Source: DATKKX01 sp035542775 (GTDB taxonomy: Bacteria > Planctomycetota > Phycisphaerae > UBA1845 > UTPLA1). Taken from it: a DNA stretch of 6,396 nt. Location of the stretch: NCBI GenBank assembly GCA_035542775.1, contig DATKKX010000150.1, forward strand, positions 1-6,396. Reading direction: 5' to 3'. The notes below the pieces were generated by a model. That model saw only the letters and a list, made by a program, of their open reading frames with translations, had not been told where the DNA came from and searched no databases. Of the stretch, positions 1 through 6,271 are shown piece by piece. The number at the start of each line of letters is the position of its first letter. Position 1 is the stretch's first letter. A program made the translations under genes and the position numbers.

Positions 1-1317
1 CTCGCTTGCCCCTCGGAGCACCGACTCCCGCAGGCTGAACCCCATGGCCCGGTAGCGCTCGACGTTTTCCGACACGACGATCGAGTCGTCCACCACGATC
101 CCGATCGCGATGATCAGGGCCAGCAGCGATACAAGGTTGAAGGAAAACCCCGCCATCCTGTAGAGGACCGGCGCCGCTGACAGGGCGATGGGAATGGCAA
201 GGATGACCGAGATCGCCGTGTTCAGCTTGCCCAGGAACAGCAGGACTATCAGGGCGACGACGAGAGCCGTGATAAAGAGCTCGTGGTACGTGGAATTGAC
301 CGAGGCCTGGATGGGTCCTGTCGAATCGTTGCTGATTTCGATCATGTAGCCCGAGGGCAGCATCGTGTTCCCCAACACCTTGCGCACCGCCGCGGCAACA
401 GCCACGGCGTTTGCGTCAGTCGTCTTCTGCACGGACACCAGGACCACCGGCCTGCCGTTCACCCGCGCGTAGTCGTCCGCCGCGGGAGTCCCCCAGACAG
501 TTCCCACCTGGTCCACCCGGATGCCCCGGCTGGAGTCCACCAGGGTCCGCGAAATCTGCGAGATGTCGGCGGGCTGGTTCTGCGTGGAGAACGTCAGCGC
601 GTTGTTGTTCTTCACAATCGTCCCGATGGGCATCTGCAACGCTGAATTGGAGATGGCGGCCACCACCTCTTGTGGAGAGAGGTTGTAGTAGCGAAGCCGA
701 TCCGGGTTCAGCAGCACTTCGAACTGCTTGGACGGACCGCCGTCGCCAAGCACCGTGGCCACTCCGTCGATTCGCTCCAGGCTCGGCGCCAGGACGTTCT
801 GCACGTAGTCATTGACGTCGGCAAGGTCGGTCCCCTGCCCTGAGAGCCCGAACTGGATGACGGGCGCGGAGTTCGGATCGAAGGTCTGGATGGTCGGCAC
901 CGTGACGTTGGTCGGCAGGCTCCTTACGGCTGCCGATACCGCGGTTGCAACCTGGTTTGCGTCCGCGTACTTGTCCGTGCTCGGATCGAAGGTGAGGATG
1001 ACCCTGCTGACGCCCTGAGAGCTGAAAGAGTTGATGTCGGTGATGCCGCTGACCGTGGAGACGATGTTCTCGATGACCTGGGTCACCTGGAGGTCCATGA
1101 CGCTGGGAGTGGCGCCGGGGTAGGAGGTGCGCACGACAACGGCGGGGATGACGATGTTGGGGAGCAGGTCCACGCCGAGGCCGCGGATGGAGACGATGCC
1201 GAAGATGACCACGGCCACGAAAATGCCGACGGCAAGAACGTAGCGGGTGACGGAGAAGTTGACGAGCGGATTGATCTTATTGAAGACCTTCGTCTCGTAG
1301 GTACGAAGGGTATTCAT
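1..1317 (-). CDS. RND-family efflux transporter (HAE-1/AcrB-like), N-terminal part, runs off left edge
   Basis: Inner-membrane proton-driven pump subunit of a tripartite efflux system. The frame is open for 439 codons from the ATG at 1317 to the window edge and has no stop, so about 40 percent of a typical ~1,050-residue RND protein is present. Visible in order: a short polar N-terminal stretch, TM1 (about residues 26-46), the periplasmic porter region with the family signature TSYPGATPSVMDLQV (about 85-99), LTFDPSTD (about 128-135), then TM2 (about 345-362), TM3 and TM4. TM4 carries GIVVDDSIVVSENVER. Its Asp410-Asp411 correspond to the proton-relay aspartates D407/D408 of AcrB, so the pump half seen here looks functional. 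The start overlaps the adaptor stop codon (ATGA) and has a GGAGG six bases upstream, which implies translational coupling. The hydrophobic-drug-type (HAE-1) assignment rather than heavy-metal type rests on the SYPGA and VDDAIVV-like motifs. The substrate is unknown. The C-terminal half cannot be assessed. Confidence 0.95.
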   Translation of the reverse strand, partial: MNTLRTYETKVFNKINPLVNFSVTRYVLAVGIFVAVVIFGIVSIRGLGVDLLPNIVIPAVVVRTSYPGATPSVMDLQVTQVIENIVSTVSGITDINSFSSQGVSRVILTFDPSTDKYADANQVATAVSAAVRSLPTNVTVPTIQTFDPNSAPVIQFGLSGQGTDLADVNDYVQNVLAPSLERIDGVATVLGDGGPSKQFEVLLNPDRLRYYNLSPQEVVAAISNSALQMPIGTIVKNNNALTFSTQNQPADISQISRTLVDSSRGIRVDQVGTVWGTPAADDYARVNGRPVVLVSVQKTTDANAVAVAAAVRKVLGNTMLPSGYMIEISNDSTGPIQASVNSTYHELFITALVVALIVLLFLGKLNTAISVILAIPIALSAAPVLYRMAGFSFNLVSLLALIIAIGIVVDDSIVVSENVERYRAMGFSLRESVLRGASE

Positions 1318-2681
1318 CTCTTTCCTCCCTTGGCGCCGCCCGGCGGATCAGTGGCCGCGGGAGCGCCGGCCGGTTGCGTACCGCCTCCGGTCGCGTCCTG
1401 GGCGGCGACTGTGCTCGTCACCTGCACAGCGGACCCGGCCAGAAGCCCGGGCGGCGGGCTCATGATGATCTGCGAGGCATCGGCGATACCTGTCACGGCC
1501 GCGACAGTGCCGGACTGGCCGACGATCTTCACGATCTTCATGACAGCCTTGCCGCCCTCTATCGTGAACACATAGTTCTGGTCTTCGTTGGTCTGCAGCG
1601 CCGCAATCGGCACGATTGCGCCGTGTGCCAGGGTGAGGGAATAGGTGACAGTGCCAACGGCGCCGTACGGGGGTGCAAAGCCGCGAGGCACTGAGGCCAC
1701 CATGGGAACCACGCCGTTGATGGGCGCCGACGGGGCCTGGCTGACCCTGATGGGGTAGCCGTGCCCCTGGTAGGTGAACTGGACTGTCGCCCCGACGGGC
1801 AGGTTGGGCGCGTCCGCCGGAGGAACGTTGAAGTTGATCTCCTTGTCAGCGCTCACGATGATGTACACGGCCGTGCTGGTGCTCACGTACATTCCGGGGT
1901 TCACGTTCACCGCGGCGATCTGGCCGGTGAACGGGGCCGCGATGGAAGCGTAGTGCAGGTTCAACTGCGCGGTCTGCAGTTGAAGCTGCGCCTGGTCAAT
2001 CGCCAGCCGCGACTGCTGCAGGGTCCAGACATCGGACTTCCTGTTCTGGTCAAGCGCCGTTTGGGCTGCCTGCAGGTTTGCCTGCGCCTGCTGCAACTGG
2101 CTCAGGGCAGTGTCGACCGTCGATGCCGGAGCGCCTCCGATCTTCAAGAGCGCTTTCTGGGAATCGTAGTTTTTCTGCGCGCTGTCCACCGCGGATTGCG
2201 CGGACTGCACCTGGAGGATGAGCTTTGGATTGTCCTTGCTTGCATTGTCCTGGGCGATCTGGTAGTTGATCTTCGCGTTCTCCAGGGCGGCCTGTGCGTT
2301 CGCCACTGCGAGCTTCAGCTGCGAGGTGTCGAGAACGACGACGGGCTCTCCCTCCTTCACCCAGTCTCCCGCGAGGTGCACCACCTGCGCGACGACGCCG
2401 GCCACCTGGGAGGCAACGGTGCTCTGCGTCACCGGGGCGACGGTTGCCGCTGTGTCGTTGCCGGCGGTGAGGGGGCCAATGTGCACGGTAACAGCGAGAA
2501 CGGGGATCGCCCCGAAGCGCCGCGCTCCGCCGACAACCTGCCCACTTACGGACTGGCCGACCTGCTGCGTGCCGGCGGCGGGTTTTGCCCCGGCAGGAGC
2601 CGGGGCGCTGGGGGCGCATCCTGAGAGAACGAGCGCCGCAAGCGCCGCGGCGGTGAGAAATCCTTGTGTTTTGTTCTTCAT
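1314..2681 (-). CDS. Periplasmic adaptor (membrane fusion) lipoprotein of RND efflux system
   Basis: Links the inner-membrane pump to the outer-membrane channel. The 455-residue product starts with a lipoprotein signal peptide: basic N-terminus, hydrophobic core, lipobox LSGC with Cys22. Ala at +2 does not match an inner-membrane retention Asp by the enterobacterial rule. A Pro/Ala/Gly/Gln-rich linker follows (about 23-58). The first half of the lipoyl/barrel-sandwich domain is at about 87-119, with the GD-VKEGEPVVVLD pattern of the family. A long Ala/Gln/Leu-rich alpha-helical hairpin (about 120-243) has its turn near KIGGAPAS (180-187). The second lipoyl half (about 246-278) contains IAAPFTGQI. 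A beta-barrel domain (about 280-360) and a membrane-proximal domain (about 360-424) follow. The last ~28 residues are a Gly/Pro/Ala-rich low-complexity tail. It is somewhat longer than AcrA/MexA (about 380-400) because of the linker and tail. It lies 14 bases after the outer-membrane factor and overlaps the RND start by four bases, so the three genes are one transcription unit. Confidence 0.95.
   Translation of the reverse strand: MKNKTQGFLTAAALAALVLSGCAPSAPAPAGAKPAAGTQQVGQSVSGQVVGGARRFGAIPVLAVTVHIGPLTAGNDTAATVAPVTQSTVASQVAGVVAQVVHLAGDWVKEGEPVVVLDTSQLKLAVANAQAALENAKINYQIAQDNASKDNPKLILQVQSAQSAVDSAQKNYDSQKALLKIGGAPASTVDTALSQLQQAQANLQAAQTALDQNRKSDVWTLQQSRLAIDQAQLQLQTAQLNLHYASIAAPFTGQIAAVNVNPGMYVSTSTAVYIIVSADKEINFNVPPADAPNLPVGATVQFTYQGHGYPIRVSQAPSAPINGVVPMVASVPRGFAPPYGAVGTVTYSLTLAHGAIVPIAALQTNEDQNYVFTIEGGKAVMKIVKIVGQSGTVAAVTGIADASQIIMSPPPGLLAGSAVQVTSTVAAQDATGGGTQPAGAPAATDPPGGAKGGKR
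1324..1328 (-). promoter_or_regulatory. Shine-Dalgarno of the RND transporter gene
   Basis: On the minus strand AGGGAGGAAAGAG precedes the ATG, placing GGAGG six bases before the start at 1317. It lies inside the last codons (Lys-Gly-Gly-Lys-Arg) of the adaptor gene. It fixes the transporter start at the ATGA overlap rather than at a downstream codon. Confidence 0.75.
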
Positions 2682-2689
2682 ACCTTCAA

Positions 2690-2694
2690 TCCCT
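2690..2694 (-). promoter_or_regulatory. Shine-Dalgarno of the adaptor gene
   Basis: AGGGA on the minus strand lies eight bases before the ATG at 2681, directly after the TAG of the upstream outer-membrane factor gene. A second GAAGG closer to the ATG is too near to be the main site. The site supports the chosen start, which also begins a well-formed lipoprotein signal peptide. Confidence 0.55.
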
Positions 2695-2695
2695 G

Positions 2696-4108
2696 CTAGT
2701 ATCCCATGACATTGAGGAGCTGCAGAACGGCAAGCTGCGCCGCCGACTGCGCTTGTACCGCAGCGCTGTGAGCGTTCGCCGCGTTCACCGATGCGGTCAG
2801 GAGATCCTGCGTCGAAGCGGTGCCGTTCGCGCTCTGAATCTTGTACACATCGACCAGCAAATCATCGTTCTGCGCCGTCTCCTCGGCAAGCTCCACCTTC
2901 TCCCTTGCCAGCTCCATGCTTTCCCATGCGTCCTGCACGTCGGCCGCAATTGATTTCTGCTGCTGCGAGAGCTGGACCGCGTACACGCGGTCCAGTTGCG
3001 TGCTCTGGTCGACCAGGTTCTGCGCAGCGCCAGCGTCGAGAATGGGCAAGGCGATCTTCACACCCGCGTTGGCAAGACCAACATAGGCATTGCCGAGGGA
3101 ATTGTCGACAAGCACGTCCACCCCTCCGTTGACGCTGACCGTCGGTGTCGAGAGCCCGCGGGCTACCGCAAGGTCCACTGCGTTCGATTTGCGGTTCAGT
3201 TGGATAAGCCGGAGCTCGACGCGCCTCGCCAAAGCGGTAGAGACCGCCTCCGCAAGGGACCCCGCGGGAACCGTTTCGTTCGGTGGTTGGGTCACGGTGA
3301 ACTGCTGGTCGGGGGGAATCGCCATCAGGATCGCCAGCCGGATGCGGGCAAGGCGCAGCGTATGCTCCGAAGTTCGAACGTCGATCTCCGCGCTGTGGGC
3401 GTTGATCTGGGCGGTCTTGAGATCCACCGCGCTGGCCTGCTTCAGGTTGTACACGGCTGTTATCTGGTCCAGAAGGGCGTTCTGACGCTGGAGTACCTGC
3501 CGCTTCGAGTCCAGGTCCTGCAGAGCGGTGAACATTGCGTAGTAGGCCTGCTTCACCTGGTAAATCAGGCTCAATCGTCCCGACTGTGTTGACAGCTCCT
3601 GACCCTGGAGATTGAGAAGGCTCTTGTCGACCGTTGCCTGGGCGGGTCCTCCCGGGTATCCGTTCCACAGCGTCTGACTCACATTGAAAAGCAGACCACT
3701 TGTTGTGTCTCCGCCGACACCACCATACGGAGGGCTGAGCGGGTTCGCGGTCACGCTGGCGCTGGTGAGCGGTCCTGTCAGGCCAACACCGACGGCCCCT
3801 CCCTGCGTCGAAGTCGTGACCTGGCTCAGGCTGGACGTCTTGGACGCGGCCAGGGTCGCGTTGTTGTCGAACACGGTATTGTACCCTCCCAGACCGCTCA
3901 CTCCCAGGGTCAGCGAGTTCCTCGACACGTTCTCCGCGTGTTGAGACCTCGTCACGGCAAGGTTTCCCTGGAGGATCTTGTAGTTGTCTCCATTCGCGAG
4001 AGCTGCATCAATGGTCTGCTGGAGGGTTATCACCGGGAGCGTTGCCTGCGAGAACGCACCGAGAGTCGGGACAACAAGCACCAGTATGACGACAACGGCT
4101 GACTTCAT
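2696..4108 (-). CDS. TolC-like outer-membrane efflux protein (OEP family)
   Basis: Outer-membrane/periplasmic duct of the tripartite pump; the family forms a trimer with a beta-barrel and a long alpha-helical tunnel. The 470-residue length is typical. The N-terminus is a Sec signal peptide (about 1-20, cleavage near GAFS/QA). The two internal OEP repeats can both be seen. Repeat 1 has a helix from about 29 (LQQTIDAALANG), strand segments with a Gly/Ser/Thr-rich loop (about 100-136), SQTLWNGYPGG (144-154), then long helices (about 165-263) rich in Gln/Ala/Leu. Repeat 2 starts with LAEAVSTALARRVELR (285-300), has strands including VKIALPILDAG (350-360), the conserved entry to the second helical pair, and ends with long helices to the C-terminus LLNVMGY. 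It is the first gene of the operon, which runs OEP-adaptor-RND. No Shine-Dalgarno is seen before the ATG, and a -10-like TATTAT ends seven bases upstream. Good family assignment; the exact orthologue is not known. Confidence 0.95.
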   Translation of the reverse strand: MKSAVVVILVLVVPTLGAFSQATLPVITLQQTIDAALANGDNYKILQGNLAVTRSQHAENVSRNSLTLGVSGLGGYNTVFDNNATLAASKTSSLSQVTTSTQGGAVGVGLTGPLTSASVTANPLSPPYGGVGGDTTSGLLFNVSQTLWNGYPGGPAQATVDKSLLNLQGQELSTQSGRLSLIYQVKQAYYAMFTALQDLDSKRQVLQRQNALLDQITAVYNLKQASAVDLKTAQINAHSAEIDVRTSEHTLRLARIRLAILMAIPPDQQFTVTQPPNETVPAGSLAEAVSTALARRVELRLIQLNRKSNAVDLAVARGLSTPTVSVNGGVDVLVDNSLGNAYVGLANAGVKIALPILDAGAAQNLVDQSTQLDRVYAVQLSQQQKSIAADVQDAWESMELAREKVELAEETAQNDDLLVDVYKIQSANGTASTQDLLTASVNAANAHSAAVQAQSAAQLAVLQLLNVMGY

Positions 4109-4115
4109 TGACGGA

Positions 4116-4145
4116 ATAATACCGACGGGCCGACTTTTGGCGCAA
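4116..4145 (-). promoter_or_regulatory. Candidate promoter of the efflux operon (possibly leaderless)
   Basis: On the minus strand TTGCGC (4145-4140) and TATTAT (4121-4116) are separated by 18 bases. The -10 matches the consensus at five of six positions; the -35 matches only at TTG. The -10 ends seven bases before the ATG at 4108, so transcription would start at or one base before the start codon. No Shine-Dalgarno is present, which agrees with a leaderless mRNA. The true promoter could instead lie further upstream. Confidence 0.3.
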
Positions 4146-4166
4146 TAGACCGGCAGTGAACGAGGA

Positions 4167-4181
4167 ATAACATTTTGTTAT
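4167..4181. repeat. AT-rich perfect inverted repeat, putative operator
   Basis: ATAACA-TTT-TGTTAT is a perfect 6-3-6 palindrome, conspicuous as an AT-rich element in GC-rich surroundings. It lies 58 bases upstream of the outer-membrane factor start and 21 bases upstream of the candidate -35, a suitable place for a dimeric repressor or activator of the efflux operon (TetR and MarR regulators of such pumps bind sites of this kind). No regulator gene is in the window, so the function is inferred from symmetry and position alone. Confidence 0.4.
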
Positions 4182-4187
4182 GTCTCC

Positions 4188-4204
4188 GCACGGCTGCGCC
4201 GTGC
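4188..4204. repeat. GC-rich perfect inverted repeat (7-3-7)
   Basis: GCACGGC-TGC-GCCGTGC is a perfect seven-base inverted repeat with a three-base spacer, six bases from the AT-rich palindrome. It could be a second protein-binding site or form a stable RNA hairpin if transcribed. No T-run follows on either strand, so it does not look like an intrinsic terminator. Confidence 0.4.
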
Positions 4205-4287
4205 TGGTGCTGCGTCGTGATAGGGCGCCGCTTCGCCAGCGTTCCGCCGTACCAAGGCTGCCCCGTGCCAGGCATCGACGTCCCGGC

Positions 4288-4316
4288 TTGACCCGACCCG
4301 ATTGCCGGTCTACCAT
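4288..4316 (+). promoter_or_regulatory. Sigma70-type promoter of the small rightward gene
   Basis: TTGACC (4288-4293, five of six to consensus) is followed by an optimal 17-base spacer and TACCAT (4311-4316, four of six). Transcription would begin near 4323, giving a short leader of about 23 bases that contains the Shine-Dalgarno. This is the best promoter match I noticed in the window. Confidence 0.5.
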
Positions 4317-4332
4317 TATGAGTGACTCCTGT

Positions 4333-4339
4333 GAGGAGG
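4333..4339 (+). promoter_or_regulatory. Strong Shine-Dalgarno deciding the small gene's start
   Basis: GAGGAGG lies six bases before the GTG at 4346. It selects that GTG over the in-frame GTG at 4322, which would lie upstream of the ribosome binding site and at the predicted transcription start. Confidence 0.75.
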
Positions 4340-4345
4340 TGTCCC

Positions 4346-4546
4346 GTGGCCGAGAAACCAGTCCAGACGGAAAAACTGCACGAAGCCGGCGAGCACATGA
4401 AGGCGGCTCGCGAATCGCTGCGTGAAACGTTTGAAGACTTGCTGCCCAAGGGGTTTGTCGAGCACCGTCGCGCGGCCCGAAGAGAGCTCCTGCTCGCGAT
4501 CAGGAGCCTCCTGGACGCGGCGATCGAACGAGCCGGGGGGAAATAG
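4346..4546 (+). CDS. Small helical protein of unknown function, 66 residues
   Basis: I do not recognise a named family. The GTG start is supported by GAGGAGG six bases upstream and by a promoter-like TTGACC/TACCAT pair. The 66-residue product is highly charged and has neither a signal peptide nor a membrane segment. It reads as two helices: about 8-33 (rich in Glu, Lys, Ala, with HEAGEHMKAARESLRETF) and about 37-62, separated by LPKG. The second helix starts with a basic patch HRRAARR (40-46) and continues with LLLAIRSLLDAAIE, which has amphipathic spacing. The composition and helical hairpin look faintly phasin-like, but that is only an impression. It is divergent from the efflux operon and converges on the ABC1-family gene with 22 bases between stop codons. 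Codon choice (GC-rich third positions), start signals and coherent helices argue that it is real. A role with the neighbouring ABC1 protein is possible but unproven. Confidence 0.8.
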   Translation: MAEKPVQTEKLHEAGEHMKAARESLRETFEDLLPKGFVEHRRAARRELLLAIRSLLDAAIERAGGK

Positions 4547-4554
4547 CACTGGCG

Positions 4555-4577
4555 GGCCGGCGTGACGCTCACCGGCC
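4555..4577. terminator. Imperfect hairpin between convergent genes, possible bidirectional terminator
   Basis: GGCCG (4555-4559) and GTGA (4562-4565) can pair with TCAC (4569-4572) and CGGCC (4573-4577). This gives a nine-pair stem with a two-base bulge and a three-base loop. It sits where the two convergent transcripts must end and overlaps the stop codon of the ABC1-family gene. No T-run follows on either strand, so a classical intrinsic terminator is not shown. Confidence 0.3.
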
Positions 4578-6218
4578 GAGAAGAATCCACCCCAGGAGAA
4601 CGATTTCCACTGCACCGACGGCGACAGCCGCCTCGAGGTGACCGCCGAGGTATAGCTGCGTCCCCGCAAGGAGCCCCGCGGCGAAGATGATGGAGCCGGC
4701 GAGCTTGCGCACGCCGCGTTCCAGCCGGGCGACATGGTGCTTGAGCTCGGGCATGCGGACTTCCAGCCTGCCCTGCTCGGCGCGGGATATGAATGATTCC
4801 GCCCTCCGCGGGAGCCCTGCCAGAACACGAGCCACTCCGGCGATCTCCTGCAGGAGTGAGCCGACCATACCCTGCCCGTCGGCTTCGACGAGCCGTCGCG
4901 CATACGGGGCAAGTCCGTTCCACACATTGAAATCGGGGTCGAGCCCCGAGGCAATCCCCGAGAGTATGTTCACGCACCTCCCCAGCATGATGAGATTGTC
5001 CGGCACCTGGAACGGCATCTGGTAGAGCAGATCGCCGAACTCCTCCGCGAACGCGGAAGCCTCCTCCCGGCTCATCCTCATCATGTCCCGCGTGGATTTG
5101 CCCCAGATGGTATTGAAGACCCTTTCGCAGGCACGCTCCACTATCTCCACGTCCGCGCCGGGCAGAAGGATCTGCAGCTTTCTGAACGAGCCGACAAGCC
5201 TGGCTGGGTCGCGGGTACCGATCGAGACGAGCGCTTCACGGAGCCCGGCGAAGGTATCGGGGCGAAGGCTGCCCGTCATTCCGAAATCGACAAACACCAG
5301 GCGGAAGCCGCCCGGCGCCGCCGCGGCCGGCAGCACGAAGAGGTTGCCGGGGTGCGGATCGGCGTGAAAGAAGCCATCCTCGAAAACCTGTTTCAGGTAG
5401 ACGTCGAGCAGCCTGTTGGCGACCTGTGCCCTGTCTATCCCCGCGGCCTCGATCGCCGCGTAATCGGTAATCTTGATGGCGCCGACGTCCTGCAGGACGA
5501 GCACCCTGCGCGTCGTGTTGCTCCAGACGACATCGGGCACGCTCACATCGCGACGGCCCTTGAAGTTTGCCGCAAACCTCTCCGCGTTCTTTCCCTCGTG
5601 CACATAGTCGATCTCCTCGAACAGCGTTCGGCTGAACTCGTCGACGAGCGCCGGCACGTGCACGTGGCGGCGGATCGACTCCATGCGCTGGAGCCAGCGT
5701 CCGGCAACCTTGATAGCGGCAAGGTCCGCTTCGACGATCTGCTGGATGTGCGGCCTCTGAACCTTGACCACGACGGCAGGGCACGGGTCGCCGTCCGGCG
5801 TCGTTCGGCAGATCCGTGCCGTGTGCACCTGTCCAATCGATGCCGATGCGACCGGCACCGGATCGAACTCGATGAACCTCTGTTCCAACGGCTCGCCGAA
5901 CTCCTCCTCGACAACCCGCCGGATATCGTCAAAGCGTTCGGCGCCAACCTCGTCCTGCAGGCCTGCAAGCTCAGCCGTGAGCTCGCGGGGCAGCACGTCG
6001 AGCCTGGCTGAGAGGAACTGCCCGACTTTGATGAGAACGCCGCCTTCGCGCACGGCAAGGGCCCGGAAGGAGGCAGCGAGCCGGCGAAGGCGCCTGGGCC
6101 TCGTGCGCAGGGAAACCCCACGGAGGCCGATGCGGGGGAGGAGGACATCCCACCACACGACGCGAAGCATGACGAAGGCGAAAAACCTCACGATCCTTCT
6201 GTAGCGGGATTTGAACAT
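4569..6218 (-). CDS. ABC1/UbiB/COQ8-family atypical kinase-like membrane protein
   Basis: Member of the UbiB (AarF/ADCK/COQ8) family, ATP-binding kinase-like proteins. Characterised members support ubiquinone biosynthesis or membrane lipid handling; the role in this organism is not shown. The 549-residue length is close to E. coli UbiB. In order (numbered from the alternative TTG at 6221; subtract one for the ATG start): an N-terminal hydrophobic/basic helix (10-30), the diagnostic KxGQ motif as KVGQ (65-68) followed by SARLDVLP, the Ala-rich nucleotide loop ASASIGQVH (125-133), a VVVKVQRP strand with the ATP-contacting Lys153, EEIDYVHEG-NAERF (202-215), the catalytic-loop motif HADPHPGN (286-293), and the metal-binding DFG (312-314). 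The C-terminus has two hydrophobic segments (about 508-523 and 530-548), likely the membrane anchor. All signature residues are intact. Translation can start at ATG 6218 or the adjoining TTG 6221; I prefer ATG. No Shine-Dalgarno is visible, and a TATATT lies eight bases upstream. It converges on the small 66-residue gene. A quinone role is by family only, since no quinone-biosynthesis genes are in the window. Confidence 0.93.
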   Translation of the reverse strand: MFKSRYRRIVRFFAFVMLRVVWWDVLLPRIGLRGVSLRTRPRRLRRLAASFRALAVREGGVLIKVGQFLSARLDVLPRELTAELAGLQDEVGAERFDDIRRVVEEEFGEPLEQRFIEFDPVPVASASIGQVHTARICRTTPDGDPCPAVVVKVQRPHIQQIVEADLAAIKVAGRWLQRMESIRRHVHVPALVDEFSRTLFEEIDYVHEGKNAERFAANFKGRRDVSVPDVVWSNTTRRVLVLQDVGAIKITDYAAIEAAGIDRAQVANRLLDVYLKQVFEDGFFHADPHPGNLFVLPAAAAPGGFRLVFVDFGMTGSLRPDTFAGLREALVSIGTRDPARLVGSFRKLQILLPGADVEIVERACERVFNTIWGKSTRDMMRMSREEASAFAEEFGDLLYQMPFQVPDNLIMLGRCVNILSGIASGLDPDFNVWNGLAPYARRLVEADGQGMVGSLLQEIAGVARVLAGLPRRAESFISRAEQGRLEVRMPELKHHVARLERGVRKLAGSIIFAAGLLAGTQLYLGGHLEAAVAVGAVEIVLLGWILLGR

Positions 6219-6226
6219 CAAGCAAG

Positions 6227-6232
6227 AATATA
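6227..6232 (-). promoter_or_regulatory. Candidate -10 element of the ABC1-family gene (possibly leaderless)
   Basis: TATATT on the minus strand ends eight bases before the ATG at 6218 and matches the -10 consensus at five of six positions. I find no good -35 at 16-18 bases. With no Shine-Dalgarno, the arrangement suggests transcription starting at or near the start codon. The AT-rich hexamer could also be chance. Confidence 0.3.
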
Positions 6233-6271
6233 CCGTCTGGCGAACCCGACACCAGCGTGAGAGGATCCCGT

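Noticed and set aside
1761..2624. A 287-codon plus-strand open frame antisense to the adaptor gene
   Set aside because: Its product is Arg/Gly/Val/His-rich with no domain or secondary-structure logic, while the opposite strand encodes a clear adaptor. Long antisense open frames are usual opposite GC-rich genes.
2996..3592. A 198-codon plus-strand open frame antisense to the outer-membrane factor gene
   Set aside because: Shadow of a well-supported gene; no recognisable start signals or protein features.
3720..3740. Similar PPYG-containing segments in the outer-membrane factor and the adaptor, considered as a shared motif or duplication
   Set aside because: Only about four residues match, in unrelated structural positions; chance is sufficient.
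4322..4345. An upstream GTG start for the small gene, adding eight residues
   Set aside because: The GAGGAGG ribosome binding site lies inside this stretch and points to the GTG at 4346. The extra residues would also begin at the predicted transcription start.
4105..4977. A 290-codon minus-strand open frame spanning the intergenic region and the small gene
   Set aside because: Composition is Arg/Ser/Pro/Cys-rich. It crosses a promoter-rich region and conflicts with both the small gene and the end of the ABC1 gene, each of which has better evidence.
5352..6011. A 219-codon plus-strand open frame antisense to the ABC1-family gene
   Set aside because: Shadow frame; the opposite strand holds all ABC1 signature motifs in one uninterrupted reading frame.
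6233..6271. Possible terminator between the right-edge gene and the ABC1-family gene
   Set aside because: The best pairing is CTGG with CCAG over an 11-base loop, with no T-run; too weak to call.
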